Shown here: positions 50,576 through 61,079 of the stretch, piece after piece | Position numbering within the stretch: position 1 is the first letter of the stretch | How the letters are laid out: every line of letters starts with the position of its first letter | Source: Pseudomonas urmiensis | Lineage (GTDB): Bacteria > Pseudomonadota > Gammaproteobacteria > Pseudomonadales > Pseudomonadaceae | Assembly (NCBI RefSeq): GCF_014268815.2 | Contig: NZ_JABWRE020000001.1 | Location: forward strand, 1,927,001 to 1,991,000 | Direction: 5' to 3' | DNA: 64,000 nucleotides | Translations under genes and position numbers: made by a program | The notes under the pieces: model-generated | What the model saw: only the letters and a program-made list of their open reading frames with translations | Database searches by the model: none | What the model was told of the DNA's origin: nothing

Positions 50576-53500
50576 TTAGCTGTTGGGCCCTCGGTTGTTA
50601 CGATCCAGGGCGGCGGTCAGGCGCAGCTGGAGTGCGTGCTCAGCGCGCTCCTTCGCTTGCTTGAACGACGCCCAGGCATCGATCAGCGCTTGCCCCTCAA
50701 GCTCAGCCTGACGCAACTGGCCGTCCTCAATAGGGCTGTGCCCTACCGCGGCGGTCAGCGCCAGGGTTACCTCAGGGGTGAGCGGCCCGTCTGTCAGCTC
50801 ATACACGCCAGAAAGGTAGTTGGAGCCGTGCAGCCAGGCTTCGGTTAGGGCGCTTAGCTGGTCGCCGTATTCACGCTGAAGAAACAGTTGCCAGGTCGGG
50901 TGGCGGACCATCCACTCATGTCGGTTGGCGGGCACACTATCGAGCTCGTAAACCCGTTGCTCGACGTTGTATTCGATGGTGCTGGTGATCATTGCCGTCT
51001 GCCGATAGAGCATGCCCTGGCTTGGCTCAGGGAAGTCCAGCAAGGCTTCGGGCGCCAGGGCCTGGCGTAAGGCCAACCGAATCTCGATGTCGTCAACCAG
51101 CGAGTTGCGCAGGTCTTCGTCGCTGATAGCGTCTTCTGGGGCGAGTTCTGGCAGTTCTGGCAGGTTGTCCACGAGGGCCGCCCGGCGTAGCGCTCTGCGC
51201 ACGGCGATATTGTCGGCTATAGCGTTGACCTGAGCGCGGCGGAACAGCCTGCGGTAGAAGTTGAAGCTGTATTGCGGCGCAAGATCGGCATACTCGGTTT
51301 CGTCGAAGGCCAAAACTTCCAGTTCCAGCGCACTGAACGCATCGGTCCCAGCGTCGCCGCAGGTTGCCGGGTACTCGCGCGCAACCTCTACGATGCGTTG
51401 GCGCAACTGGTCATCTTCGGTCACACGCCCCAGCAGCGCCCACACCCGACGATAAAGGCCTTGCGGGTGATGCAGGGCTTCGGCGGAAAGTGTCAGGCGA
51501 TCCAGAACATCGACCACCGGCTCATTCTCAAGGCTGATCATGAACGCTTCAGCGCGCGCTCGTTGTTGCGCCGAACCCGCCTCCAGCCAGCCACCCTCGC
51601 TTTCTGATTCGGACACTGAGTGTTCGATAACGCTGATGCTGGATTCACGCAGCCGCAGGGCTTGACCTTCCTGCAACCTGTTGTAATTGAAGTGCCAACG
51701 CAGACCGGCGCGCTCATCGCGTAGGCCCTGCGCATACGGTGTGGCAAGCACAGTCTCAAGGTCAGGTACCAAGGGGATGGCGTTGTCACTCAGGTCAAGA
51801 TGGCGCAGTTGATAGTTACGTTGACTCATCAAGGTGGTCAGCCCTTCGGGCCAGCTGGTCAACTGGGTTCTGCTCAGATTCAGATGTTCCAGGCGCGCCA
51901 GGTAACGTACATCAGGGGCGATTCGCAGCGGATTGCCGGCGAGTTCCAGACGGCGCAGGTGCACCATGTCCTGGAAGTAGGGGGCTGTGCTGGCATCGAG
52001 CTCGATGGCATTGCGGTTTAGGTCCAGCAATTCCACGGGCAGCTGAGTCAGCGCTCGCAACTGTTCCGCGCTCAACCGCAAGTCATTGTGACGCAGGCTC
52101 AGGCTGCGTAACTGCCGCAGTTGCGTCAGCGTTGGCAGCGCATTTGCCGGTAATGTCGCCATCTGATTATTGCGCAGGTCCAGCTCACGCAGGCGCGTGC
52201 TGCGGCGCAACGCCTGAAACAGGGTTGTACTGTCTAGTTCAGGGTTCTGGATGACGCGCAAGCGCTCAAGATTGGGGAAGCTCTGCAGAAACGCTTCGGC
52301 CATATGACGCACCCCCGCATCACGCACGGTGATGGCAGTAATGTGCTCCATGCGCGCCGGCAGTGGGGGCAAGGTCTCCAGCTCAATGGATGTCACCTCC
52401 AACGTGGCGCCGGTTTCCCGCCGCCAAGCGCTGCGCACAGCATCACTGAACACCTCGCGACTTGCCCGTCGCACATCCCCGACTGCCTGCGACCAGGCAC
52501 TCAGGCTGCTATCAAGGTTGCGCCATTCTTCCTCTAGGACGTTGAGTTGCGTGGCCAGATCGCCGCGCTGGGTGAGCCGCTGGAGCATTGTTTGGCGCTG
52601 GCGGGAGTCTAGTGCGGGGTACAAATCGCGTAGACGCCGTGCGCTAGTGCCTTGTCTGCCGCTCAGGGGATAGCCCACGCGTCCATCGCTTAGGCGCAAG
52701 GGCGAACGAAAGCCCGGTCTGATCGCTTGCTGGCCAAGCAGTCGGGCAGCCAGCGGGCGGTCATTAGCCAGTAGCGCAAACAGCTGCGCTGGCGTGGCAT
52801 TGGCCAGATCCGGTCGCTCAACCAAGAGCGCTTCCTCCAACAGGCGTGTGTCGGCGTTTGCCAGCGTTGGACGGTGCAGGCCGATCAAGGCTCGGTCCAG
52901 GCGCACCCGTGATTGCAGCCGCCGCGCTTCCTCGCCAATGCGCAAGGGCACACGACGACCAGCCAGCTGCTTGCGCTCAAGTGGGGTGGCGTGCTCGACG
53001 ATTTCCTCAAGGGCAGGGTCTGGCAGGCTGGTGAACTGGCGACCCAGTGTCTGCGCGGCTTCACTGAGCGCTGGGCGATGCCCCAGATACAGGCTCTGGA
53101 ACATGGCTGTGTGCTGGCCACTGAGGTGATCAGCGAGCTTTTTCTGAAGGTTTTGCGCGCGTAGTTCCTGGGAAGTATTCGGTAACAGGGCGCTGGCAGT
53201 TTGTTCGTCCATTTGACTCAACACTGCCGTGGCCAGTTCGCCTTGTTCCAAGTTCGTTCGATTCAGCTGGATTTCCACACTGCCTTGGCCATACAGGGTA
53301 GAGCTTCCCCATAACTCAGGACCATTAAAGACGCGGATCGCGTGGTCCTGCGGCCAGTTTGGCAGTTCCAGCAGCGCCGGGACCGCGTAATTCTTGTAGG
53401 CGGCGAGCGAGCGGCCGTCACCCACGCGGACAATGATGTCGTCTACTTCGTGGTCAAGCCTGAGCCGGGTGAGCGCGTCTACAAGCAGCGCCGGTGCGGG

Positions 53501-55435
53501 TTTTGCGCGCATATGGGTGTAACGCAAGACATCCTCGTCAAGGCCCGTGCTTCGCATTGCGCTGAGTAGTTGCTGATCAGACAAGTCTGCGCTGGGTGGG
53601 CCAAGGCGACGCAGCAGGCGCGTAGTGTCCCAGTCCATGGGCTGCTCATGCTCTACGCGCCAGGCACCTTGCTGGTTGTGGTTCAGCTGCGGGCTGTAGG
53701 CGTGTGCGTCCTCGGGATGCTTCAGCCGCCAGCTGTTATCGGCAGCTTTGACCTGCTCATAGAGTTCACCGTCCAAGCGGATGTAGTACTTGCCATCAAG
53801 CAGATATTGGCCTTGCTCGTTGGGCTCAAGCGAAGCGGGCAGCTCGACACGGCTGCGGTAGCCAGTGAGGTTGGCTGACCACAGTCGCTCCTCGCCCTCG
53901 ATCCATACCCTTTTCATGATATCGACGAATCCGGAAGCCTTGATCACTGCAGCCCCGCCAGCAAGGGTACCGACGACTGCAAGATTGACCATGATCGATT
54001 CCAGTTGCGCCAAAGCCTCGGCTGTTTCGCCTGCTTCCCAGGCGTGGAGGCCGTGGAAGACGCTTTGCAGGATCTGGCTGGCGCCGACTGCCAACATCAC
54101 AGTATTCAGCCCCGGGACGAACATGGCGGCGACGTTCAGTACGTTCAGGCCGACCTCATACCAATGTTTCAGGCGTTCCAGTTGCGCTTGGGCGTCCACT
54201 GCTGCGGTCGGCACAGCGATGCATGCCGCATCGCCTTTGAGCCGCAGTACATGCAGTTTGTGCAGCGTAGTCCATGGCTGAATGGGTAAGCGCGTGATAC
54301 TCAGGACAATTTTTGGGGCGCTACGCGGATGCAGGACCTCGCTGCCATTGAGTTCGCGGCGTTCGAACAGCGCGTGTTGCAGTTTTTTGGCCAGCGCAGG
54401 CTGGAGTGGGCCGGGGGCAAGGGCATTGATCTGGCGGCGAAACGTAGTTCTGAGCAGCTGTGCTTTGAAACGAGCCATAGCTTCGCGCAGTGACGGGTAC
54501 TCGCGCAGCGGTTCCTGATCATCGCCTGGGATATAGAGGATCAGCGGGTTGATCTGGTCGGGTTGGTCTGGGCCGATCAGCAGGACTTCGTGCAGGCCGA
54601 TATCAAACAAACTTAGTCGCCAGCAGTGCAGGGCGGATTGGTTGTAACGCGGCGTCGGCAGATTGTTGCTCAGCTGATGCAGGGCATCCAGGCCGTGGGC
54701 CGATAGCAGCCCTTGCAACGAGGCGATCCGAGCCCTGACTCGCAGTTCATCTCGGTTCGCCTCTGACATCAGTGCCTCAAGCGTCTCACCGGCAACGCCG
54801 CCATGGATGGCGTCCAGATGCGCTTGATAATGTGCACCCAGGTCCAGCGTTCGGCAATGCTGGATGAACCGCTCCACTGTCAGTGTGGGCAGTGTTCGAG
54901 TGTCTGTGGCGCTGTATTGCAGGGTGCTGTAGGGGCCTGCCTGGGAAATACCGGTGAAATTGTGCAGCGCCGCCTCGAGCAAACTGCGCAGCTGTGGTGA
55001 GCCCTTAGGGCGGGTGGCGCTGACGTTGGTCTCTCGCTCGGTTGCCACTGGGTATTCAACGTCGATGGGAGATACCCAGCTGTCGCCGATGTCTTCAAAG
55101 GGCTGAAAGCTGTACTGGGCTTGATCGACTGGAATGTCGAGGGCCAACCGTTGCTCAAGCAAGGGGGCGCAGAATTCGCTAATGCCTTTGAGCGGTGCCA
55201 GTGCCTGTTGCAGAGCTTTGCGGCTTTCATTGCGCTTGGCTATAGCCCTGCGTACGCCATCCTGCCAATCAGGACGAGCGCCGGCAAACCACGGATAGGG
55301 CACGCCGTGCTCGTCGATGTAGTCGTTGCGCAGGCTCTGGATCATCTTGCGGGTGTGGCTTGGGTGTAATTGTTTGCTCCACGCGGGCAGCGTGCGCACG
55401 ATTTGCGCGTGGTGGTAGGCGGGGGTGCTGGTCAT
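50576..55435 (-). CDS. LRR and NEL-domain protein, predicted secreted E3 ubiquitin ligase toxin
   Basis: A 1619-residue protein of the large pseudomonad family with an N-terminal dermonecrotic-toxin-like DUF6543 region, leucine-rich repeats and a C-terminal NEL (IpaH/SspH-type) ubiquitin ligase domain. A hydrophobic pair of segments lies at about residues 425-510 (AAMFVPGLNTVMLAVGASQI). About seven LRRs span residues 1048-1230, for example STRLRELDLRNNQMATLPAN and NYQLRHLDLSDNAIPLVPDL. The NEL catalytic Cys-x-Asp is ATCGDAGTDAF with Cys1359, after the typical RVTEDDQLRQRIVEVAREYP helix. Such domains attach ubiquitin to eukaryotic host proteins. CAGGAG precedes ATG 55435. No secretion gene, chaperone or N-terminal Sec signal was seen. 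The domain calls are from motif memory. Confidence 0.82.
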   Translation of the reverse strand: MTSTPAYHHAQIVRTLPAWSKQLHPSHTRKMIQSLRNDYIDEHGVPYPWFAGARPDWQDGVRRAIAKRNESRKALQQALAPLKGISEFCAPLLEQRLALDIPVDQAQYSFQPFEDIGDSWVSPIDVEYPVATERETNVSATRPKGSPQLRSLLEAALHNFTGISQAGPYSTLQYSATDTRTLPTLTVERFIQHCRTLDLGAHYQAHLDAIHGGVAGETLEALMSEANRDELRVRARIASLQGLLSAHGLDALHQLSNNLPTPRYNQSALHCWRLSLFDIGLHEVLLIGPDQPDQINPLILYIPGDDQEPLREYPSLREAMARFKAQLLRTTFRRQINALAPGPLQPALAKKLQHALFERRELNGSEVLHPRSAPKIVLSITRLPIQPWTTLHKLHVLRLKGDAACIAVPTAAVDAQAQLERLKHWYEVGLNVLNVAAMFVPGLNTVMLAVGASQILQSVFHGLHAWEAGETAEALAQLESIMVNLAVVGTLAGGAAVIKASGFVDIMKRVWIEGEERLWSANLTGYRSRVELPASLEPNEQGQYLLDGKYYIRLDGELYEQVKAADNSWRLKHPEDAHAYSPQLNHNQQGAWRVEHEQPMDWDTTRLLRRLGPPSADLSDQQLLSAMRSTGLDEDVLRYTHMRAKPAPALLVDALTRLRLDHEVDDIIVRVGDGRSLAAYKNYAVPALLELPNWPQDHAIRVFNGPELWGSSTLYGQGSVEIQLNRTNLEQGELATAVLSQMDEQTASALLPNTSQELRAQNLQKKLADHLSGQHTAMFQSLYLGHRPALSEAAQTLGRQFTSLPDPALEEIVEHATPLERKQLAGRRVPLRIGEEARRLQSRVRLDRALIGLHRPTLANADTRLLEEALLVERPDLANATPAQLFALLANDRPLAARLLGQQAIRPGFRSPLRLSDGRVGYPLSGRQGTSARRLRDLYPALDSRQRQTMLQRLTQRGDLATQLNVLEEEWRNLDSSLSAWSQAVGDVRRASREVFSDAVRSAWRRETGATLEVTSIELETLPPLPARMEHITAITVRDAGVRHMAEAFLQSFPNLERLRVIQNPELDSTTLFQALRRSTRLRELDLRNNQMATLPANALPTLTQLRQLRSLSLRHNDLRLSAEQLRALTQLPVELLDLNRNAIELDASTAPYFQDMVHLRRLELAGNPLRIAPDVRYLARLEHLNLSRTQLTSWPEGLTTLMSQRNYQLRHLDLSDNAIPLVPDLETVLATPYAQGLRDERAGLRWHFNYNRLQEGQALRLRESSISVIEHSVSESESEGGWLEAGSAQQRARAEAFMISLENEPVVDVLDRLTLSAEALHHPQGLYRRVWALLGRVTEDDQLRQRIVEVAREYPATCGDAGTDAFSALELEVLAFDETEYADLAPQYSFNFYRRLFRRAQVNAIADNIAVRRALRRAALVDNLPELPELAPEDAISDEDLRNSLVDDIEIRLALRQALAPEALLDFPEPSQGMLYRQTAMITSTIEYNVEQRVYELDSVPANRHEWMVRHPTWQLFLQREYGDQLSALTEAWLHGSNYLSGVYELTDGPLTPEVTLALTAAVGHSPIEDGQLRQAELEGQALIDAWASFKQAKERAEHALQLRLTAALDRNNRGPNS

Positions 55436-55625
55436 GCGGGTGCTCCTGAAAAGTGGAGCCCCATCAAGCCGTAATCGCTGCCACGCCTTGCGGTACATAG
55501 CTAGCGCTCGGGGTCGGTGTCGCGCATGTCGCCGTCGGTGACGGGCCAGCAGCTGGCGGCGCACTAGGCGATGGTAGGCTGCCGGCCTGGCGCGTGGGCG
55601 TCGGGCGCAGTCATGGAGAGTGCCC

Positions 55626-56540
55626 ATGAGGCCCAAGGATCACCTGCTAGACCTCGACGGCATCGAGATCGCCGTGCGTACCTGGGGACCGGAGGACGGT
55701 ATCCCGGTGTTGGCCCTGCACGGTTGGCTGGATAATGCCGCCTCATTCGAACGCCTGGCGCCGTTGCTCGATGGCTGCTTCGTAGTGGCACCCGACCTGG
55801 TCGGTCATGGCCGCTCCGATCACCGCCGTCACGACAGTGGCTACTACCTGTGGGAGCATGCCGAAGACATGCTGGCAGTGGTCGACAGCCTCGGCCTAAG
55901 CCAGTTTCATCTGATCGCCCATGGCATGGGCAGTGGCATCGCCACCCTGCTTGCGGCAATGACCAGTGGCATTGCCAGCATGATCCTGCTCGATGGCATG
56001 GGCGCGCCGTTTACCGTGGCCGAGGATGATCGCGTGCAGCATCTGGCCAAGGCCTACCGACTCAAGCGCTTGGTGCGACGCAGTCGCTTGCAGGGCTTCA
56101 GCGAGCCGGATGGCAGCCAGTTCGACAGCCTTGACGCGGCATTGCAGCAGCGCCGTAGTCGCCTCGATGGCAATTTGTCGGAGGACGCTGCGCGGCTACT
56201 GGCGCTGCGTGACCTGTTGCAGGTCGGCGATGGTTACTGCTGGCGCCATGATCCGCGCCTGGTATTGCCCGAACCCATGCCGCTGACCGAAGGTGAAGCC
56301 TGCGCACTGCTGGCGCAGGTCAGCTGCCCGCTGTACCTGATGCTGGGTCGTCAGGGCGCGTTTGCCGGTGACGGTTTCGCCCGCCGTGAGGCGGCTCTGC
56401 CGCGCCAGGCCAAGGTCTCCTGGCATCCGGGTGGGCATCATCTACACCTGGAGGCGCCTGAGCGCGCCCTGGTCGACCAGATCTTGCGAGTACTGGCCCG
56501 GCATGAGCAGGGGGCGGTGCAGCGGCTGGTCAACGAGTAA
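55626..56540 (+). CDS. Alpha/beta-hydrolase-fold protein without the nucleophile serine
   Basis: A 304-residue alpha/beta hydrolase of the serine-hydrolase-like (SERHL) group. The oxyanion strand LALHGWLDNAASFERLAPLL and DLVGHGRSDHR are normal, and the final His is in WHPGGHHLHLEAP. The nucleophile elbow, usually GHSMGGG, reads AHGMGSG: Gly100 replaces the catalytic Ser (codon GGC at 55923-55925). It is thus probably inactive as a classical esterase, or has another role such as binding. ATG 55626 is chosen for its GGAG site. It is the first of three close genes (76 bases to the VOC gene) and divergent from the NEL gene. Confidence 0.86.
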   Translation: MRPKDHLLDLDGIEIAVRTWGPEDGIPVLALHGWLDNAASFERLAPLLDGCFVVAPDLVGHGRSDHRRHDSGYYLWEHAEDMLAVVDSLGLSQFHLIAHGMGSGIATLLAAMTSGIASMILLDGMGAPFTVAEDDRVQHLAKAYRLKRLVRRSRLQGFSEPDGSQFDSLDAALQQRRSRLDGNLSEDAARLLALRDLLQVGDGYCWRHDPRLVLPEPMPLTEGEACALLAQVSCPLYLMLGRQGAFAGDGFARREAALPRQAKVSWHPGGHHLHLEAPERALVDQILRVLARHEQGAVQRLVNE

Positions 56541-56615
56541 CACGGGTCTGTTGCCGCAGGCTGTGATGGGCTATGTTGGTGCACTTGTTTCCACGTCGCC
56601 ATAGGGAGATGCGGC

Positions 56616-57035
56616 ATGCGGCCTTTCACCATCGAACAGATAGACCATCTAGTCCTGCGGGTTAGCGATCTTGAGCGCAGCATCGGCTTTTATCGTGACC
56701 TGCTCGGCTGTCAGGTCAGTCGGATTCGCGAAGACCTGGGTATGGTCCACCTGGCCGCCGGTAGCGCGATGATCGACCTGGTGCGCATCGACGGCCCGTT
56801 GGGGCTGCCGGGAGGTCGCGCTGCCGCAGATCAGGGGCGCAACCTGCATCACTTCTGCCTGCGCATCGAGCCGTTCGATGAGCAAGCGCTGAGCGACTAC
56901 CTCAAAGCCGCTGGGGTAATTGTCGAACCGGCCGAGAAGCGCTACGGCGCCCAGGGGGAGGGGCTGTCGCTGTACTGCTTCGATCCCGACGGCAACCAGG
57001 TCGAGCTCAAAGGGCCGGTGCAGGACAAGCCATGA
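56616..57035 (+). CDS. VOC-family (glyoxalase/dioxygenase fold) protein
   Basis: A 139-residue vicinal-oxygen-chelate protein made of two beta-alpha-beta-beta-beta modules. IDHLVLRVSDLERSIGFYRD opens module 1 and LHHFCLRIEPFDEQALSDYL module 2; YCFDPDGNQVELKG ends with the metal-binding Glu. The ligands His and Glu are kept, so it can bind a divalent metal; fosfomycin-resistance-type or glyoxalase-like chemistry is possible but not shown. Its stop codon overlaps the start of the next hydrolase gene (ATGATG), so the two are co-translated. Close homologues are usually annotated VOC family only. Confidence 0.87.
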   Translation: MRPFTIEQIDHLVLRVSDLERSIGFYRDLLGCQVSRIREDLGMVHLAAGSAMIDLVRIDGPLGLPGGRAAADQGRNLHHFCLRIEPFDEQALSDYLKAAGVIVEPAEKRYGAQGEGLSLYCFDPDGNQVELKGPVQDKP

Positions 57036-57811
57036 TGCAGCTGCAGGTCAGGCAGCACTGGATCGCAACTGCGCAGGGGCGGTTGTTCGCCCAGGACTGG
57101 ACGCCCCAGGGCGAGCAGGGCGTGCCGATCATCTTGTTGCATGATTCGCTCGGCTGCGTGGCGCTATGGCGCGAGTTTCCCGAGCGCTTGGCGCGCGCTA
57201 CCGGGCATCGAGTGATCGCCTATGACCGGCTCGGCTTTGGCCGCTCCGATGGCCACCCTGGCCAGCTGCGCCTAGGCTTTGTCGAAGCGCAAGCCGAGCA
57301 GGAATTTACCGCGCTGCGCAGCCAGCTGGGCATCGATGCGTTCATCGTCTTTGGCCACAGCGTCGGTGGCGGCATGGCGATCAGTTGCGCGGCACGCTTT
57401 GCCGAGCACTGCCAGGGGCTGATTACCGAATCGGCCCAGGCCTTTGTCGAGGCCCGCACCCTTGCCGGGATTCGCGCCGCCGATCGCCAGTTCGCCGAGC
57501 CTGGGCAGATCGAACGGCTGAGCAAGTACCACGGTGACAAGGCCCGCTGGGTGTTACGCGCGTGGGTAGACAACTGGTTGTCCGACGCTTTCGCCGGCTG
57601 GAATCTGGATGCAGTGCTGGCCCAGGTGCGCTGCCCACTGCTCAGTTTGCACGGCGATCTGGACGAGTTCGGCTCCGACGCCCATCCGCGCCGCTTCATC
57701 GCCATGGCCGGCGGACCGAGTGTGATGCAGATGCTGCCCGGCTGTGGGCATGTGCCTCATCGCGAACATGAAGACGTGGTGTTGAGCGCCGTCAGGCAGT
57801 TTCTGGCCTGA
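57032..57811 (+). CDS. Alpha/beta hydrolase
   Basis: A 259-residue serine hydrolase with an intact triad: nucleophile Ser110 in FGHSVGGGMA, an Asp in LSLHGDLDEFG and the His in GCGHVPHREHE. The oxyanion hole motif is ILLHDSLGCVALWREFPERL, with HDS instead of the commoner HGx. It hydrolyses an ester, amide or similar bond; the substrate is unknown. It overlaps the VOC gene by four bases and so probably shares its pathway, along with the nucleophile-less hydrolase upstream. Two in-frame ATGs adjoin at the start. Confidence 0.88.
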   Translation: MMQLQVRQHWIATAQGRLFAQDWTPQGEQGVPIILLHDSLGCVALWREFPERLARATGHRVIAYDRLGFGRSDGHPGQLRLGFVEAQAEQEFTALRSQLGIDAFIVFGHSVGGGMAISCAARFAEHCQGLITESAQAFVEARTLAGIRAADRQFAEPGQIERLSKYHGDKARWVLRAWVDNWLSDAFAGWNLDAVLAQVRCPLLSLHGDLDEFGSDAHPRRFIAMAGGPSVMQMLPGCGHVPHREHEDVVLSAVRQFLA

Positions 57812-58036
57812 GCATGCCGTGATTCATCCGCCGCCTGCGCTGTAGCTGGTGAAGGGCGCGGCCTGGCGGGTGGATATCCGCGCAAAGCCGATTATGCTTG
57901 AGCTTACCTTGCTGCGATCCGAGGCGGTTCGTCTCGTCGTGCTTCGCGCAACCGTGAGCCAAACAAGCCCAAGGGCCAGGGTGCGGTGTTGATCTTTGAG
58001 GTACTCAGGCCTTCAAGAACAAGACGGAGGCAACCC

Positions 58037-59707
<1,671 letters not shown>

Positions 59708-59776
59708 TAGCTCTCTGGGCGCTATCGACGGTACTGCCTGGTATTACTTGGCGATGCCGTCGGTAGGGCCAGTCGC

Positions 59777-60346
59777 TCAAGCGAAATCCCCGCGCAGGGT
59801 AAAGGCATAGCTGGTATCGACCCCGGAGGCGTCGCCGCGGCTCCAGGACTTTTTCAACAGGAACTCGAAGGTCGGCTCGTAGAGCCCGTCGCGCTTGACC
59901 GCACCAGCGAGCACCTCAACGTTGTACCAGCCGTTTTCCAGCTCGATGATCGGCCGATTCGGCATCTGGTAGCGCGCCAGCAGGTCGCCCAAGGTCTTGT
60001 TGGTGAAGTGCTGGAGGATTCTCCAGGTGAACAGCATCACTGCACGGTTTTCTACCCGCAGTACATAGCCACCGCGCCGATGTTGCAAGCGGCTGCCCGC
60101 TTCGAGCAGGGCCGGGTTGTCTTCATCGACACTGAAAATGATCGTGTAGGGCAGGTTCTCGATGCCGGCCAGGGGCAGGACCACCCCTTCAAGGACTGCC
60201 TGATCGCCGCTGTCGTTGTGGGTGAACTCGTAGGCCAGGTCATCAGGCAAGTCGTTTTCCTGCTTGAAGCGTGCTAGCAGCTGGATGTCACCGAGCAGGA
60301 AGTAATCGACCAGGTCGTTGAGCACTTCGTTGAACTCATAGCGCAT
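59777..60346 (-). CDS. Conserved protein of unknown function
   Basis: I do not recognise a family for this 189-residue cytosolic protein. It is acidic at the start (YEFNEVLNDLVDYFLLGDIQ), has no signal peptide or membrane segment, and its middle is a run of alternating strands (LPYTIIFSVDEDNPALLEAG; GGYVLRVENRAVMLFTWRIL) that suggests a beta-sandwich or barrel. The C-terminus (YEPTFEFLLKKSWSRGDASG) is also strand-rich. An AAGGAAAA site precedes the ATG. Coding potential is good by length and GC pattern. It lies alone, converging with the MHS gene. Confidence 0.75.
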   Translation of the reverse strand: MRYEFNEVLNDLVDYFLLGDIQLLARFKQENDLPDDLAYEFTHNDSGDQAVLEGVVLPLAGIENLPYTIIFSVDEDNPALLEAGSRLQHRRGGYVLRVENRAVMLFTWRILQHFTNKTLGDLLARYQMPNRPIIELENGWYNVEVLAGAVKRDGLYEPTFEFLLKKSWSRGDASGVDTSYAFTLRGDFA

Positions 60347-60465
60347 GGTGTTTTCCTTGTTCTGGATGCGCTGGGGGTCTTGAGACTGTAGCGGAAGGCT
60401 GGGTAGGTGTCAGTACCGGCATCCGCGCTGGGAAATTGCCGGTACTGCGGGGGGGGGATGGCTGA

Positions 60466-60852
60466 TTAATGGCGCTGGGCGATCTGGATCAGGTTGCCAC
60501 AGGTATCGTCGAACACCGCGACGATGACCGGGCCCAGGTCGGTGGGTGGCTGGGTGAACTCGACCCCGGCCTTGCACAAGCGGGTGTACTCGGCGTGGAT
60601 ATCGCGTACGCCGAACGAGGTGGCGGGGATGCCGTCTTGCTTGATGGCGGTCTTGTACGCCTTGGCGGCGGGATGGGCGTCGGGTTCGAGCAACAGCTCG
60701 ACGCCGTTGGGGTCATTGGGGGAGGTAAGGGTGAGCCAGCGGTGGCGGCCCATGGGGATGTCGTGCTTGGGCTCGAAGCCCAGTACGTAGTGGTAGAACG
60801 CCAATGCCTTGGCTTGATCGTCGACAAGAATGCTGGTGACCACAATCTTCAT
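60466..60852 (-). CDS. VOC-family (glyoxalase-like) protein
   Basis: A 128-residue VOC protein of the PhnB-like/lactoylglutathione-lyase-like group. It starts IVVTSILVDDQAKALAFYHY, keeps RWLTLTSPNDPNGVELLLEP at the end of module 1, and closes with AVFDDTCGNLIQIAQ where Asn-Leu-Ile-Gln replaces the usual metal-binding Glu, so a metal role is doubtful. GAGGGAAG precedes ATG 60852; the in-frame extension to 61077 runs through REP sequence and is not used. Nine consecutive Gs lie just after its stop (60449-60457). Confidence 0.85.
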   Translation of the reverse strand: MKIVVTSILVDDQAKALAFYHYVLGFEPKHDIPMGRHRWLTLTSPNDPNGVELLLEPDAHPAAKAYKTAIKQDGIPATSFGVRDIHAEYTRLCKAGVEFTQPPTDLGPVIVAVFDDTCGNLIQIAQRH

Positions 60853-60988
60853 GGGGCACTTCCCTCTGTGACGGGTTTTGTTTTTCTTCAAGTAAAGCTG
60901 GTATGGCTGAGTTAACCAGGCTTCGTCGCTGCGCTGTCGCAGAAGCCGAAGCCAAGCATTGAGTTCTGCTTTTGTGTTGTTTGTTCTG

Positions 60989-61065
60989 GCCTCTTCGCGG
61001 GCAAGCCCGCTCCCACAGGTACCGCGCGGTTCTTCCAGCTGGCGGTGTGCCTGCGAAGAGGCCGG
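60989..61065. repeat. REP doublet of the GGCCTCTTCGCGGG type
   Basis: GGCCTCTTCGCGGGCAAGCC at 60989 and a complementary GCCTGCGAAGAGGCC at about 61050 flank a 30-odd-base spacer. The pair can form a long imperfect hairpin. This is the P. putida-type REP form, distinct from the ATCGCGGGGC copies elsewhere in the window. Confidence 0.8.
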
Positions 61066-61079
61066 TATATCCACCACAC

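Noticed and set aside
55501..55636. An N-terminal extension of the NEL protein up to 55636.
   Set aside because: The extension is Arg/His-rich noise that overlaps the divergent hydrolase start; ATG 55435 has a good CAGGAG site.
60449..60457. A run of nine Gs that could drive phase variation.
   Set aside because: It lies after the stop codon of the VOC gene and outside any promoter seen, so slippage there is unlikely to switch a gene.
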